Counted from the stretch's first letter, positions 49,210 through 59,026 are shown. The stretch is 64,000 nt of DNA from GCA-2794515 sp034436155 (GCA_034436155.1 DAOTVP010000069.1:1-64000); one strand, 5' to 3'. Numbers and translations: made by a program. The notes: generated by a model not told the origin, from the letters alone.

Positions 49210-51810
49210 CTAGGGGATATATACGCATCTAAAGCCCAAATTATCGGCATTCTGATTGGTATTCAGCGTCCCGCGTTGCTCGAAGCGCCGATTCCCCTCG
49301 ACACCGCCGCGTGTGACCATGCTAATCACCGTCCCCTGAATGATGCCCGTCATATCTTCACGACCATCATCGGCATTATAGGGGGCAAAATCGTAACCTT
49401 GTGCGATGGTGGCTAACCATTCACGCGCATCTGCGCCAAAATTGGGGTTATTTTGGGCGATGAACAACCATTCGCGCTCGGTCAATAAACGACCACCGCG
49501 TGCGGTACAATAATTTTGTGCCATAAACCATGTCACACCAACAACAGGCTCGTTGGCGCGTTCACCTGTGGGGTCATATAAAGTCGTCAAGACAGGGCGC
49601 AAACATGCCCCGCCATTCACGCATTGGGCATATTGAGCGTTGGTGATGAGGTCAACATCCACTTGAATCGGCGTAGGCAAGCATTGTTCAACATCCCCGA
49701 CCACGAAACATTCCATCGGCACGAATAACAGACGCAATGCCACACGAGGCGGTGCCCATCCGCGCACGGTGGTTGTCGTTTCGCTGATGCTCCACGAATC
49801 GGGTGTCGGTGTGGGGGTGATGGTCGGCGTATTGGTCGGAAGCGTGTCGATATAGGCTTGGGTGATGGTGGCGACAATATTCGTCTCATTGGGTGTGATG
49901 GTGGGTGTCGGTGATGGCGTATAGGTCGGCGTGAAGGTCTCTGTTGCCGTTGGTGATGCCGTTGGCGTGAAGGTGCGCGTGGGCTTCGGCGTATATGAGG
50001 CGGTGGGTGTTAATGTCGCAATGGCGGTTGCCGTTGGTGTCGAGGTCGGTGTTTCGATTGGGATATTCGCCGTTGCGGTTTGGTCAATGGCGATTTGTTC
50101 GGCAGTGGCGCTGGCAATCGCGTCTAATGTGGCGGTCAGGTTGGCATCGAGTGTCGCCTGAACAATCGCCTCAAGCGTTTGTTGTTGAGCAACATCGGAA
50201 ATTTCGGTCTCTTCTGGTGTGATTTCAACTGTGTTGATATTGCTGGGGCGGTCTGGTGTTTCTTCTGCGGTCACATCGACCACACTCGTCATATCAGGGG
50301 TTGGTTGTGATGCTTGTGCTATGGCGGTTTGTGTGCCGAATAATTGCATCGCAAATTCGTTGAGGGTCGCGGTTGGCAATACGATAGTCGTTTCGATGAC
50401 CTCTGGCGTTGGTTCTTCGGTCATTGTTGGCTCTTCAGTGATGATGATTTCTTCAGTCGCGGTGATTTCTTCGGTCGCGGTTTCAATCGGGGCGGGATTG
50501 GTCAACGCCTGTGCAGTTTGGGTAGCTTGGTTGAACAAATCAATCACCGCTTGGCTGAGTGTTGCGGTTGGCGGTATGGTTGAGGTGGGCGTGAATTCAT
50601 CAGTGATGACGGCAACCACATTGGGCGTATTCGTTGGGTTATCGGCGATGGTTGACTGTGTTTCATCTCCGCTTCCGCCAGATAAGAGCAATATCAAGCC
50701 CGCGATGACCAATAGGGTCAAGATGACGGCAACGGCGATAAGTGGGGCGCGACTCGCCGATTGGGGTTGTGGCATACCATACCCGCCCTGCGAGCCGATG
50801 CCCCCGCGTGACCCCATGCCACCTTGCGATCCCATGCCAAAACCTGCTTTAGAACGGTTGCTGATGGCGACAATTCGGCTGGCTAACCCGCCCGATGACT
50901 CGGATGGTTTATCCATCATTCTTTCGGGCAATTTGAAAGTGAAAAAATTCGTATTCGGTCCGGGGTTATTTCTGACGGCATCAGAAAATGCACGGGCAAA
51001 ATCGGTCATGGTCGGGTAGCGGTCTTGCGGGCGTTTGGCTAAGGCACGATGCAAGACCAACGTCAATTGGGGCGGTAAATCATATCGCAAACTCTCGATA
51101 GGAGGCGGTAATTCATTGAGGTGCTTATACATCAAATTGAGATTGGGTTCTTTGCCTTCATCCACCTCATACGGATGCCGTCCAGTGAGCATTTCATATG
51201 CCAATACCGCCATTGCATATTGGTCGACTTGTTTGGTCAATTCACCCGGTCCCCACATTTCGGGTGCCATATAATACGGCGTGCCAACGGTCATCCCCGC
51301 CAGGGTTAACTCTTGCCCACCGACATTGAGCCGTGCGATGCCAAAATCGACCAAATAGGGAAAGCCATGAATATCGAACATGACATTGCCCGGTTTAATA
51401 TCGCGGTGAATCACCCCTTGTTGATGGGCATAATCAATCGCGCTGGCGAGTTTTTCGATCAATTGCGCCGCTTCTCCTGCCGATGCCAACGGCAAACCGG
51501 TTGTGCGGGCATGAAAAATGCGTTCCGAGAGCGTCCCACCTGTGAGATATTGCATCACCACGAAGGGGATATTATTTTCGATACCATAATCATAAATTTT
51601 GATGATGTTGGGATGATCAAGCGTAGCGGTGATAGCCACTTCTTGATTAAACCGCCGTAACGCCTCATCGCTGACAAATTTCATCAATTTGATAGCCACT
51701 TGGCGTTGCAAATTTTCTTGATTGCCCAAATACACCTCACCCATCGCGCCTTTGCCGATGAGACGCTCTAGGGTATATTGTCCGAGTTGTCTTCCATACG
51801 GATTTTGCAT
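49210..51810 (-). CDS. Membrane Ser/Thr kinase with extracellular FGE-sulfatase-like domain
   Basis: An 866-residue protein. The kinase domain (~12-275) has the glycine loop GKGAMGEVYLG, Lys41 in VAIK, HRDIKPGNV (135-143), DFG (155-157) and APE (182-184), so it should be active. A Gly/Ser-rich hinge and one membrane segment follow (~355-378, LIAVAVILTLLVIAGLILLL). Then comes a 300-residue Thr/Pro/Glu stalk and a C-terminal formylglycine-generating-enzyme-like domain (~690-866: FVPMECFVVG, NAQYAQCVNGG, EPVVGVTWFMAQNYCTARGG, RLLTEREW, NLGFRCVY). In such fusions the outer domain is usually a ligand-binding module, not an oxidase. It is divergent from the vWA-FHA gene and probably phosphorylates that locus's proteins. 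Confidence 0.92.
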   Translation of the reverse strand: MQNPYGRQLGQYTLERLIGKGAMGEVYLGNQENLQRQVAIKLMKFVSDEALRRFNQEVAITATLDHPNIIKIYDYGIENNIPFVVMQYLTGGTLSERIFHARTTGLPLASAGEAAQLIEKLASAIDYAHQQGVIHRDIKPGNVMFDIHGFPYLVDFGIARLNVGGQELTLAGMTVGTPYYMAPEMWGPGELTKQVDQYAMAVLAYEMLTGRHPYEVDEGKEPNLNLMYKHLNELPPPIESLRYDLPPQLTLVLHRALAKRPQDRYPTMTDFARAFSDAVRNNPGPNTNFFTFKLPERMMDKPSESSGGLASRIVAISNRSKAGFGMGSQGGMGSRGGIGSQGGYGMPQPQSASRAPLIAVAVILTLLVIAGLILLLSGGSGDETQSTIADNPTNTPNVVAVITDEFTPTSTIPPTATLSQAVIDLFNQATQTAQALTNPAPIETATEEITATEEIIITEEPTMTEEPTPEVIETTIVLPTATLNEFAMQLFGTQTAIAQASQPTPDMTSVVDVTAEETPDRPSNINTVEITPEETEISDVAQQQTLEAIVQATLDANLTATLDAIASATAEQIAIDQTATANIPIETPTSTPTATAIATLTPTASYTPKPTRTFTPTASPTATETFTPTYTPSPTPTITPNETNIVATITQAYIDTLPTNTPTITPTPTPDSWSISETTTTVRGWAPPRVALRLLFVPMECFVVGDVEQCLPTPIQVDVDLITNAQYAQCVNGGACLRPVLTTLYDPTGERANEPVVGVTWFMAQNYCTARGGRLLTEREWLFIAQNNPNFGADAREWLATIAQGYDFAPYNADDGREDMTGIIQGTVISMVTRGGVEGNRRFEQRGTLNTNQNADNLGFRCVYIP

Positions 51811-51862
51811 CGTATTTATTATCCTACACAGTTAGAACCTACTCTATAATAATGCGCTTGCG

Positions 51863-51952
51863 CCAAAATGCAAATTTTGGTGATAGACTTGTTTCAACAT
51901 TACAAAATTGGGGTAAAAAATTGCGCGTTTTACAGAGTTGGGTTAAACTCTG
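51863..51952. promoter_or_regulatory. Inverted repeats in the kinase/vWA-FHA divergent gap
   Basis: CCAAAAT/ATTTTGG (51863-51869, 51874-51880) and CAGAGTT/AACTCTG (51933-51939, 51946-51952) lie in the 193-base gap between divergent starts. Each could be an operator shared by both genes. No promoter pair was strong enough to call. Confidence 0.35.
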
Positions 51953-52003
51953 ATTAGTTCTTACATTTGTTTGTTGTCTTGAAGCATAGCGAGGATTATA
52001 CCC

Positions 52004-55000
52004 TTGAGACAAAAAATTCGTGTCCTCAGTTTGCTTTTGGTCATGTTGTTAGTCCCACTCATGACCTACGCGCAAAACAATAACCCACCCGCGCAATTGC
52101 TCATTAACTACCCCGAAGTTGGAATTGGCACGGGCGATAGAACGGCGTTGGGATTATATTTTACCATCTTAGATCGTAACGGTGTGGCTGTGGGCAGTGG
52201 TGGTAGTGCCAGCAATGCCAGCATTGTCATGGATACTGGCACACGCTATGATGCCCAAGTGAGCCAACCCAACACCCCTCTGCATATTTCGCTGGTGTTG
52301 GATATTAGCGGTAGCATGGGACCGTTCGCCAACGATATGAAAACGGCGGCGATTCAAGCCATCGAAGCCGCGCCACAAGGCACATTGTTTCAGGTGATTG
52401 CGTTTAATCGGCAAATTAACCTGTTACAAGATTTCACGTCTGAACGCACGGCGGTGATTAACGCCATCGCCAGCGCCAACCCGCCACCACCATCCGATCC
52501 CAATGCGGGGACGTGTTTGTATGATGCGACCATTCAAGCCCTGGCGGAGATAGATAGCATCCCGCTCCCCAATCGGCGCACCATTGTGTTATTCACCGAT
52601 GGACGTGATGAACTGACAACCGGTCGTGGCGACAAGTGTAGCCGTGCCTCGTTAGAAGACATCTTAAATCGTGCGACTCGGTTAGACGATCGCATCGCCA
52701 TCAACACCATCGGCTTGGGGATTAACATCAATGCCGATGAATTGCGCGACATCGCTCGCCAGACAGGAGGCATTTCGGTTGTCGGTGAACAGGCACGGCT
52801 TGGCGAATTATTCGGGCAAATCATCAACGGGTTAGCCAGTCAACAAGTCGCTCGTGCCGAAATTTGTGAACCAGCAGGTGCGCGGAGCGCCACGCTCACG
52901 GTACAAGTCGGCGGGGGATTGCTCACCTCATCTATCACCTTTCAAAATCCGCGTAGTTGCGTCATCGCCACGCAAGTGCCTGTGGCGTTGATTATTCGCG
53001 GTGTGCGGTTTGATGATAAAAACGAAAAAATCTCGTTCATCGTTGAAGGGCAAGGCTTGAGCCAAATTGCTCAATATAGCTTCGAGATTTACGACCGCAA
53101 CGGCAACCTTGTCGGACGGTTTGACCAGCCCAATCCAGATGTTGAGTTCGATTCGTTCAACATCCCCGATGGGCAAATCGAAATCAAGTTGGTGGCATTC
53201 GATTCTAATCGATTGATTTTGGCGCAGATTGACCAAGAAGTCACCATCACCCGCCCAACCGCCATCCCCACCGAGACACCAACGCAAACACCACCGCCAA
53301 CCATCACACCGACCCCGCCGTTGGTGAGCGCAATAATTACAGGCATCGAATATATCGCCGATAGTGATAGTGTGAATGTGAATTTGCTCATCTCGACACC
53401 CGACCAAATTTCGCGCATTGAGTTGGATGTGGTGGACAGAAACGGCATCCTCGCCTTTTCGTTGCGCCCGCCCATCGAAGAGGTGGTGAATAACAATCTG
53501 GTCAATTTCAATATTGCCAACCTCATCCCACAAGCCCAATATACCGTACAAGTGCGGACATTCAACCAACAAGGGCAGTTGGTCAGCACCAGCGACCAAA
53601 ATTTCACCAATCCTAAAGTGATTACCCCCACACCATCGCCCACCGCCACGCCGCAAGTCAGCGCATCGGTCGATACCATTGTGCCAGACCTCGATAATAA
53701 CCGTGTGGTGTTGCAATTGGCGGTACAAAGTCCAGATAGTATCGGCGAAATCACGATAGATATTTTAGATAGAAATAACACGCTGGTACGATCTGGTATT
53801 TCGCTCACCGAAGGCGAAACCGAAGCGGTTGTTGATTTAACAGGCTTAGAACCCGAAGGCGAATATCGGATTCGGGTGGTCACACGCGATAACGCAGGCA
53901 TTGTGTTGAGCCGAGAAACAACCGAATTTACCAACCCGATTCGGCGTATCCTCACACCCACACCCAGCCCAACGCCTGCGGTGGCGGCATTGATTGATAA
54001 CATCCGCCAAGATGAACGCCAAGAAAATTTCATCATTGATTTACGGATCGAAAATTCATCGTTCATCAATCGTTATCGGCTCGATATTGTCGATGATGAT
54101 CAAGGGAATTTGGTCAGTTCAACGGCATATACCCCTGAAGAGGTGGTGAATAATCAGATTGTTGTGCCGATACCGGGCTTGCCCGAAGGCAAATATCGCC
54201 TTCGCTTGGTCTCTGAAGATGCCGAGGGGCGAATCCTCTCAGAAAATATCGCCACTATTGGCTATACACCAAATACGCCTACCCCTACCCCTACCCCACC
54301 GGGCTTCACTGAACAATTAGGGCGTGTGATGCGCGAACAACCAATTGTGGCGGTGATTATTGTGGTCATCGTGTTGTTGCTCATCTTCCTGTTGTTCTGG
54401 CTTGTTCGAGCGGCACGCAAACGCGAAAAAGAGCTCAAGCAACCCTCATTACCCAACATGACGGGCGCGATTTCGATTAACGAATTGCGTCAGGGGTTGC
54501 AAAATATGGGTTATCAACAACCGCCACCGCCATATGGTGGCGAGCAAGGCGCACAAGAGTTTGACTATGGCGAGCAACCCACCAGTAGCTTCTATAACTA
54601 TGGAGATGCGACCAATAGGGGTGGCGACATCAACGCGACCAATGTCCAAATTGTGCCGCCAACATCAGGTCTGGCAGAAGAAGCAACGAATGTATTCTTA
54701 CCCGCCACGCTCAACATCATTGATTCGCTCGATGCCACCATGATTGGTAAAAAGATCGTGATCAACCGTCCGTTGTTCTTGATTGGGCGGGTAGGTAAGC
54801 GCCAAAATGACCTGAATATCGAGGGCGATAAAAATATCTCGCGGGAACACGCCGACATCATCTTTGATGGTGGCGCATATTACATCGAGAGCAAACCGAA
54901 TACGCATGGTGTGCGCGTCAATGATGAAAAAATCGAAGGACGCTATCCGCTCGGCACACGGGCGATCATCAAACTCGGCGAGACAACGGTTATCGAATTC

Positions 55001-55048
55001 ATCATGACCACCCCAACCAGCAAGACTGCATCTTTTGACGAATTTTAG
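52004..55048 (+). CDS. Secreted-membrane vWA protein with cytoplasmic FHA domain
   Basis: A 1014-residue protein. Signal peptide (LSLLLVMLLVPLMTYAQ), then a von Willebrand A domain (~94-275) with a complete MIDAS: DISGS (100-104), a Thr in CLYDATIQAL and Asp in LFTDGRDE. Three beta-sandwich repeats follow, separated by Thr/Pro linkers (TPTPSPTAT and relatives). One membrane segment lies at ~779-804 (VAVIIVVIVLLLIFLLFWL). An FHA domain (~925-990: FLIGRVGKRQNDL, NISREHADI, THGVRVN) ends the protein inside the cell. FHA binds phosphothreonine, so this links the kinase and phosphatase next to it to an outer metal-dependent binding module. The start is TTG 52004, with GAGG upstream; the hydrophobic signal begins too early for a later Met. 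Confidence 0.91.
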   Translation: MRQKIRVLSLLLVMLLVPLMTYAQNNNPPAQLLINYPEVGIGTGDRTALGLYFTILDRNGVAVGSGGSASNASIVMDTGTRYDAQVSQPNTPLHISLVLDISGSMGPFANDMKTAAIQAIEAAPQGTLFQVIAFNRQINLLQDFTSERTAVINAIASANPPPPSDPNAGTCLYDATIQALAEIDSIPLPNRRTIVLFTDGRDELTTGRGDKCSRASLEDILNRATRLDDRIAINTIGLGININADELRDIARQTGGISVVGEQARLGELFGQIINGLASQQVARAEICEPAGARSATLTVQVGGGLLTSSITFQNPRSCVIATQVPVALIIRGVRFDDKNEKISFIVEGQGLSQIAQYSFEIYDRNGNLVGRFDQPNPDVEFDSFNIPDGQIEIKLVAFDSNRLILAQIDQEVTITRPTAIPTETPTQTPPPTITPTPPLVSAIITGIEYIADSDSVNVNLLISTPDQISRIELDVVDRNGILAFSLRPPIEEVVNNNLVNFNIANLIPQAQYTVQVRTFNQQGQLVSTSDQNFTNPKVITPTPSPTATPQVSASVDTIVPDLDNNRVVLQLAVQSPDSIGEITIDILDRNNTLVRSGISLTEGETEAVVDLTGLEPEGEYRIRVVTRDNAGIVLSRETTEFTNPIRRILTPTPSPTPAVAALIDNIRQDERQENFIIDLRIENSSFINRYRLDIVDDDQGNLVSSTAYTPEEVVNNQIVVPIPGLPEGKYRLRLVSEDAEGRILSENIATIGYTPNTPTPTPTPPGFTEQLGRVMREQPIVAVIIVVIVLLLIFLLFWLVRAARKREKELKQPSLPNMTGAISINELRQGLQNMGYQQPPPPYGGEQGAQEFDYGEQPTSSFYNYGDATNRGGDINATNVQIVPPTSGLAEEATNVFLPATLNIIDSLDATMIGKKIVINRPLFLIGRVGKRQNDLNIEGDKNISREHADIIFDGGAYYIESKPNTHGVRVNDEKIEGRYPLGTRAIIKLGETTVIEFIMTTPTSKTASFDEF

Positions 55049-55060
55049 TTGATAACGGGT

Positions 55061-55076
55061 GGGTCAATATTGACCC
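55061..55076. repeat. Perfect 16-base palindrome between vWA-FHA and PP2C genes
   Basis: GGGTCAATATTGACCC lies in the 65-base gap 55049-55113 after the FHA stop. As RNA it forms a short hairpin; as DNA it could be an operator. There is no T-run after it, so read-through into the PP2C gene is likely. Confidence 0.55.
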
Positions 55077-55113
55077 GCCTGTCTATCTTATGTGTCTATG
55101 TGAGTAAACCATT

Positions 55114-57420
55114 ATGGCAGATTTCTCGAAGAACCTCGAAGCCTTTGGCTTAACTGATGTTGGACGTAAACGCAAACGCAATGAAGATTTCTTTCGCTAT
55201 GTTATCCCGACACCGCACTCACCAGAAGAGCGTCTCGGCGCGTTTTTTGTGGTCGCCGATGGCATTGGCGGGATGGGCTTTGGAGAAGAAGCCAGCGCAA
55301 TCGCCACCAATACCCTACTTGCGGCGTATTATGACCCGCAAAATCCAGACCCCGACCCCATGAATCGGTTAAAAGTTGTGATGCAATTGGCAAACAACGC
55401 CGTCATCAACAAGGCTGGCGAGTTGGGGCGCACGCTCATCGGCACAACCGCGGCGGGCATTATTGTGCATCCACGCGAGGTGGTGTTATTTAACGTGGGT
55501 GATGCACGGGTGTATCGGATTCGCGGGAAAACCATAGAGCGCATCAGCAAAGACCAAAGTGTTCTCGAAGAACAACTCACCCACGGTCTCATCACCGAAG
55601 AAGAGGCGGCACAAGGTCGCAATATGAATGTGACCGCCTTCATCGGGCAACCGGGCGGTGTCAAGCCTGTTTATAATCGGTTTATACCGCAAGCGGATGA
55701 TATTTTCTTGATTTGCTCCGATGGACTTTGGGATTTGGTCAAAGAAAATGAATTGGTGCAAATTATTAGCAAAAATCCGCCCCAAAGCGCCATGCAACAA
55801 TTGGTGGCGATGGTGCTTGACCGCGGCGCACCTGATAATGTCACGGGGATTATCATACGTCTTTCGCCATTCAAGAAAAAAATGAATCCGCTCGTCCCGA
55901 TTTTAGCGGCATTAGCCTTAATGATAGGCATTGCGCTAGGGGTCATCTTGATTAGCGGGGGTAATAATAACATCGCCCTCAGTGATAACACACCAAGCGT
56001 TGGGGCAACCGAAGAATCTTCTAATGTAACCATCCTCACATCTGAGGTCATCGAAATCACGCCAGAGATAACCGATGCAACGGCAGATGTGACACAAGCA
56101 CCTGTCGATACAATTGCCTCTGTTGATGTCACCGATGAACCTGTCGATGTGACAAGTGAGCCGATTGATGTTGTCGCGGTGGATACAACACCCGATGTGA
56201 CTGATGCTCCAGCCGAAGACACACCCGATAGCATCACCAGCGTTGCGACCAATAGCAACACGGTTGTGATCATCGTCACGGCAACCCCTACATCCTCTTA
56301 CACGCCCTCACCGACACCCGAACCGACTCGTACACCAACGCCAACGGCGACTATCACCCCATCTGCCACCGAGACGGCAACCGCAACATTCACCGCATCG
56401 CCAACGGCGACCAATAGCGCCACACCAACATCCGAACCTACGCTAACGCCGACCGTGACCAACACGCCAGAACCACCAACAGCGACACTCGACACCGAAT
56501 CGCTGACACTCCTCGCGCCATTCACGGCAACAGCACGGGCTAATTTGCCACCTGCGAGCCAAATCGCGTTAAGTGTCCAGGAGACACAAGCCGCCATAGA
56601 TATTCAAAATACCCAAACGCAAGTGGCATTTGATGCCACATTAACGGTGGTATTCACGCAGACCGTTGGAGCGCAAACACTCCAAGCGGTGCAAACACAA
56701 GTCATCGGCACTGCCACAGCCCGCGCCGAAATGCCCGCAGAATATACGCCCGATGCCGAAATTACCCCACCTGTCATCGAAAATGTGATGGTCGTGGTTA
56801 CAGATGATTCACGCCTATATAAATTGCCCAATACACAATCTGAATTGCTCGTGCCGTTACTATTTGGCGATGAGCTGACCCTTTTTGGCATCGATCCAAC
56901 AGGCACTTGGTTTTATGTCGAAATCCGTGACCAAATTCGAGGCTGGGTGCCACGCTTCCCGAATAATCAACTAGAGGCATATGTATCTGGGACACTGGTC
57001 GAAAATCTGCCCCTACTTGACCCCGATAATCCATCTGCACCAAGTGATGAATTATTCGGTGTGCATTTAATCGTCACCAACGATGTGCCGATAAATGTGC
57101 GCGAATATGCGTACTTTGATGAACGCGCCAACGTATTCGCAGGCTTACCACCGTATTCTGTCGCACGAATTGATGCGACTAATCCAAGCCAAACATGGCT
57201 ACGGGTGAGTTTTATCGGTCGTAGTAATCGCACGGTACGCGGGTGGGTATCGGCAGCCTTGATAACGGATGAAAGTATCGTGGTGATAGGTGATTTAGAT
57301 AGTGTCATCAAAATCACGCCGTTACCGTTGCCAGAGCCAGAAGGGACAGATGAAGCGCCTGACGAAACATCTCCAACACCAACCGATGAGGCAACGGTAA
57401 CAGAAGTCCCAACACCATAA
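55114..57420 (+). CDS. PP2C-type Ser/Thr phosphatase with membrane anchor and SH3-like domains
   Basis: A 768-residue protein. The phosphatase (~10-250) shows NEDFF (23-27), FVVADGIGGMGFGEEAS with the metal Asp49, NVGDARVYRI, LICSDGLWDLV and APDNVTGIIIRL; every metal and phosphate residue block is present. A membrane segment (~259-284, ILAALALMIGIALGVILI) leads to a long Thr/Pro/Ala stalk (~290-560) and two bacterial SH3-like domains (~560-630 and 650-725) outside the cell, which may bind cell wall. It should reverse the kinase encoded at 49210-51810. It follows the vWA-FHA gene by 65 bases, in the same direction. Confidence 0.93.
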   Translation: MADFSKNLEAFGLTDVGRKRKRNEDFFRYVIPTPHSPEERLGAFFVVADGIGGMGFGEEASAIATNTLLAAYYDPQNPDPDPMNRLKVVMQLANNAVINKAGELGRTLIGTTAAGIIVHPREVVLFNVGDARVYRIRGKTIERISKDQSVLEEQLTHGLITEEEAAQGRNMNVTAFIGQPGGVKPVYNRFIPQADDIFLICSDGLWDLVKENELVQIISKNPPQSAMQQLVAMVLDRGAPDNVTGIIIRLSPFKKKMNPLVPILAALALMIGIALGVILISGGNNNIALSDNTPSVGATEESSNVTILTSEVIEITPEITDATADVTQAPVDTIASVDVTDEPVDVTSEPIDVVAVDTTPDVTDAPAEDTPDSITSVATNSNTVVIIVTATPTSSYTPSPTPEPTRTPTPTATITPSATETATATFTASPTATNSATPTSEPTLTPTVTNTPEPPTATLDTESLTLLAPFTATARANLPPASQIALSVQETQAAIDIQNTQTQVAFDATLTVVFTQTVGAQTLQAVQTQVIGTATARAEMPAEYTPDAEITPPVIENVMVVVTDDSRLYKLPNTQSELLVPLLFGDELTLFGIDPTGTWFYVEIRDQIRGWVPRFPNNQLEAYVSGTLVENLPLLDPDNPSAPSDELFGVHLIVTNDVPINVREYAYFDERANVFAGLPPYSVARIDATNPSQTWLRVSFIGRSNRTVRGWVSAALITDESIVVIGDLDSVIKITPLPLPEPEGTDEAPDETSPTPTDEATVTEVPTP

Positions 57421-57586
57421 AAATTCGCTATTGTCAAATAAATTTCGTAGTGGCATGATATATCTTGCCACTATACTTTTTTCATAAAAATTGAATTTTG
57501 TCACTCATTTTATAAGAGAATTATTACCTTCCACATGACGAATATAACGAAATATTAAAATTTGGGGAGAAAATATTCCTATTGTC

Positions 57587-57616
57587 TTGACACGAAATGG
57601 CTTTTGGGCGTATCGT
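57587..57616 (+). promoter_or_regulatory. Candidate promoter of the WXG100 cluster
   Basis: A perfect -35 TTGACA (57587-57592) and TATCGT (57611-57616) are 18 bases apart, about 55 bases before the first start. A weaker TAATAAT lies just after. The gap 57421-57676 is otherwise AT-rich and empty. The four small genes may therefore be expressed separately from the PP2C gene. Confidence 0.55.
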
Positions 57617-57676
57617 AATAATAGTTAAGGTAGTCGTTCTCACCAAACATTAAATATTGTTCAAAGGAGTCATTTC

Positions 57677-57976
57677 ATGTCTGATAGAATCGAAGCAGAT
57701 TATCAAGAATTGCAAAAACTCAGCAATATGATGAATCAACGCGCTGATACGATTCAACAGCAATTTCAAATGTTGAAAGCCAAGACGGGCGAGCTTCTCA
57801 ATGGCAATTGGGAAGGTCGTGGCGCAGATAAATTCCAAGCTGAGATGGAAGGCGAAGTTTTCCCCGCCTTACAAAAATTGCAACGCGCACTAGAAGCCTG
57901 TTCCAATGTATTGGGGCAAGTCGCCAACACCTTCAGACAATCTGAAGAACAAGCCAGCAACCTGTTCAAAGGTTAA
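57677..57976 (+). CDS. WXG100-family protein
   Basis: A 99-residue all-helical protein with the central WEG turn (45-47, NGNWEGRGADKFQAEM) between two amphipathic helices, the ESAT-6/CFP-10 fold secreted by type VII-like systems. It lacks a signal peptide, as the family does. AAAGGAG is nine bases before the ATG. It opens a cluster of four similar-sized genes, each with its own strong ribosome site, so high expression is likely. No secretion ATPase is present in the window. Confidence 0.9.
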   Translation: MSDRIEADYQELQKLSNMMNQRADTIQQQFQMLKAKTGELLNGNWEGRGADKFQAEMEGEVFPALQKLQRALEACSNVLGQVANTFRQSEEQASNLFKG

Positions 57977-58027
57977 TCATTTCATTCATCCAATTTATTT
58001 TAACATGTCTGTAGGAGGACATAACTC

Positions 58028-58327
58028 ATGGCTGATTTAATTCAAATGAATTACGGCATGATGCAAGAGATGAGCCAAAAATGCAAAGAAACGGCTCAAT
58101 TGCTCGCCGAGACAATGCGCGAAATTAACCAAATCGCAGAACAACTTGATGGTGGTGTATTGGTGGGGCGTGCAGGCAATGCGTTGTCGAATGGTTTGCG
58201 TGGTCGTCTCAATCCTAGCATCAACCGCTTGCAAGATAAATTTAATGAAATCGCGCAAGACCTGATTGGCGCGATGAGCGACCTGCGCTCTAGCGACAGC
58301 AAATCTAGCAAATACTTTAGTGGTTGA
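58028..58327 (+). CDS. WXG100-like protein lacking the Trp
   Basis: A 99-residue helical protein aligned in layout with the previous gene, but the turn reads GGVLVGRAGNALSNG, so the Trp of WxG is replaced (GRAG at 47-50). The flanking helices and length are kept. It could be the heterodimer partner of a neighbour. GGAGGA lies nine bases upstream of the ATG. Confidence 0.82.
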   Translation: MADLIQMNYGMMQEMSQKCKETAQLLAETMREINQIAEQLDGGVLVGRAGNALSNGLRGRLNPSINRLQDKFNEIAQDLIGAMSDLRSSDSKSSKYFSG

Positions 58328-58355
58328 TAGATAGGTCTTTAGGAGGAAATCACAC

Positions 58356-58685
58356 ATGGTACTCGGAATTATCTTAAAATTTGCACGCGCCGCCGTTGAA
58401 GGCGTGATGAATCAAATCGCGCAACAAATCAACGTCATCCAAGACCAAGTCTTACAGGTCATCATGAGCCAACTCAATCCCCTGCGCGATGCGTGGAAGG
58501 GGCAAGGGGCAAATCGCTTCTTCGAGGAAATGGAAACCCTTGTCATCCCCAACATCCAAAAGATGATGCAATATGGACAAGACTACACCGGCAACATCCG
58601 CAAAGCGATGGACTTGATTGAACAAGCCGACAACCGTGCGATGAGCATTGTCAACGGCATTTTAGACGACTTCAATATTTTCTAG
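58356..58685 (+). CDS. WXG100-family protein
   Basis: A 109-residue helical protein with WKG at 47-49 (RDAWKGQGANRFFEEME), a longer hydrophobic N-terminus (MVLGIILKFARAAVEG) and a hydrophobic C-terminal end (GILDDFNIF). The WxG turn and the aromatic residues after it fit the family. AGGAGGA is upstream. The gene starts 28 bases after the previous stop. Confidence 0.85.
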   Translation: MVLGIILKFARAAVEGVMNQIAQQINVIQDQVLQVIMSQLNPLRDAWKGQGANRFFEEMETLVIPNIQKMMQYGQDYTGNIRKAMDLIEQADNRAMSIVNGILDDFNIF

Positions 58686-58726
58686 TTAGCCTCTTGATGA
58701 GATTGTAGAGATAAGGAGAACAACAC

Positions 58727-59026
58727 ATGGCTAGTCCAGATGTACAAATGGATATTCCCGTTGTGGAAGACATGGCACAAAAATTTAAATCCACCAGCGA
58801 TGTGCTGAAGGGTGTGAGCAAGGCGCTCCAAATTGCCATCATGATTTTGAAAATGACCGCCTTCGTTGGTTTGGTCGGTGGTTTGGCAGTAGAACGTTTC
58901 CTCTCTTGGCTGAAACCCCAAGTGGATGAAATGGCAGAAAAACTCGAAGAATTGCACTACGACCTGTACGGTGCTATCGTCAGCTTCCGTGATGGCGATA
59001 ACAGTGGGTCACAACGCTTCGCATAA
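58727..59026 (+). CDS. WXG100-cluster protein with hydrophobic centre
   Basis: A 99-residue protein of the same size and helical pattern, but the centre (36-55, IAIMILKMTAFVGLVGGLAV) is strongly hydrophobic and there is no WxG turn. It may insert in the membrane or pack in a helical hairpin with a neighbour. AAGGAG is upstream of the ATG. It closes the cluster, followed by a strong terminator. Confidence 0.72.
   Translation: MASPDVQMDIPVVEDMAQKFKSTSDVLKGVSKALQIAIMILKMTAFVGLVGGLAVERFLSWLKPQVDEMAEKLEELHYDLYGAIVSFRDGDNSGSQRFA

Noticed and set aside
51961..52003. An upstream ATG start for the vWA-FHA protein
   Set aside because: No in-frame ATG precedes the signal peptide. TTG 52004 with GAGG upstream is the only start that keeps the signal peptide whole.
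53089..54069. A 326-codon minus frame inside the vWA-FHA gene
   Set aside because: It is antisense to a gene with clear domains in every part; the peptide is Ser/Val/Thr-rich with no domain, as expected from the antisense of Thr/Pro codons.
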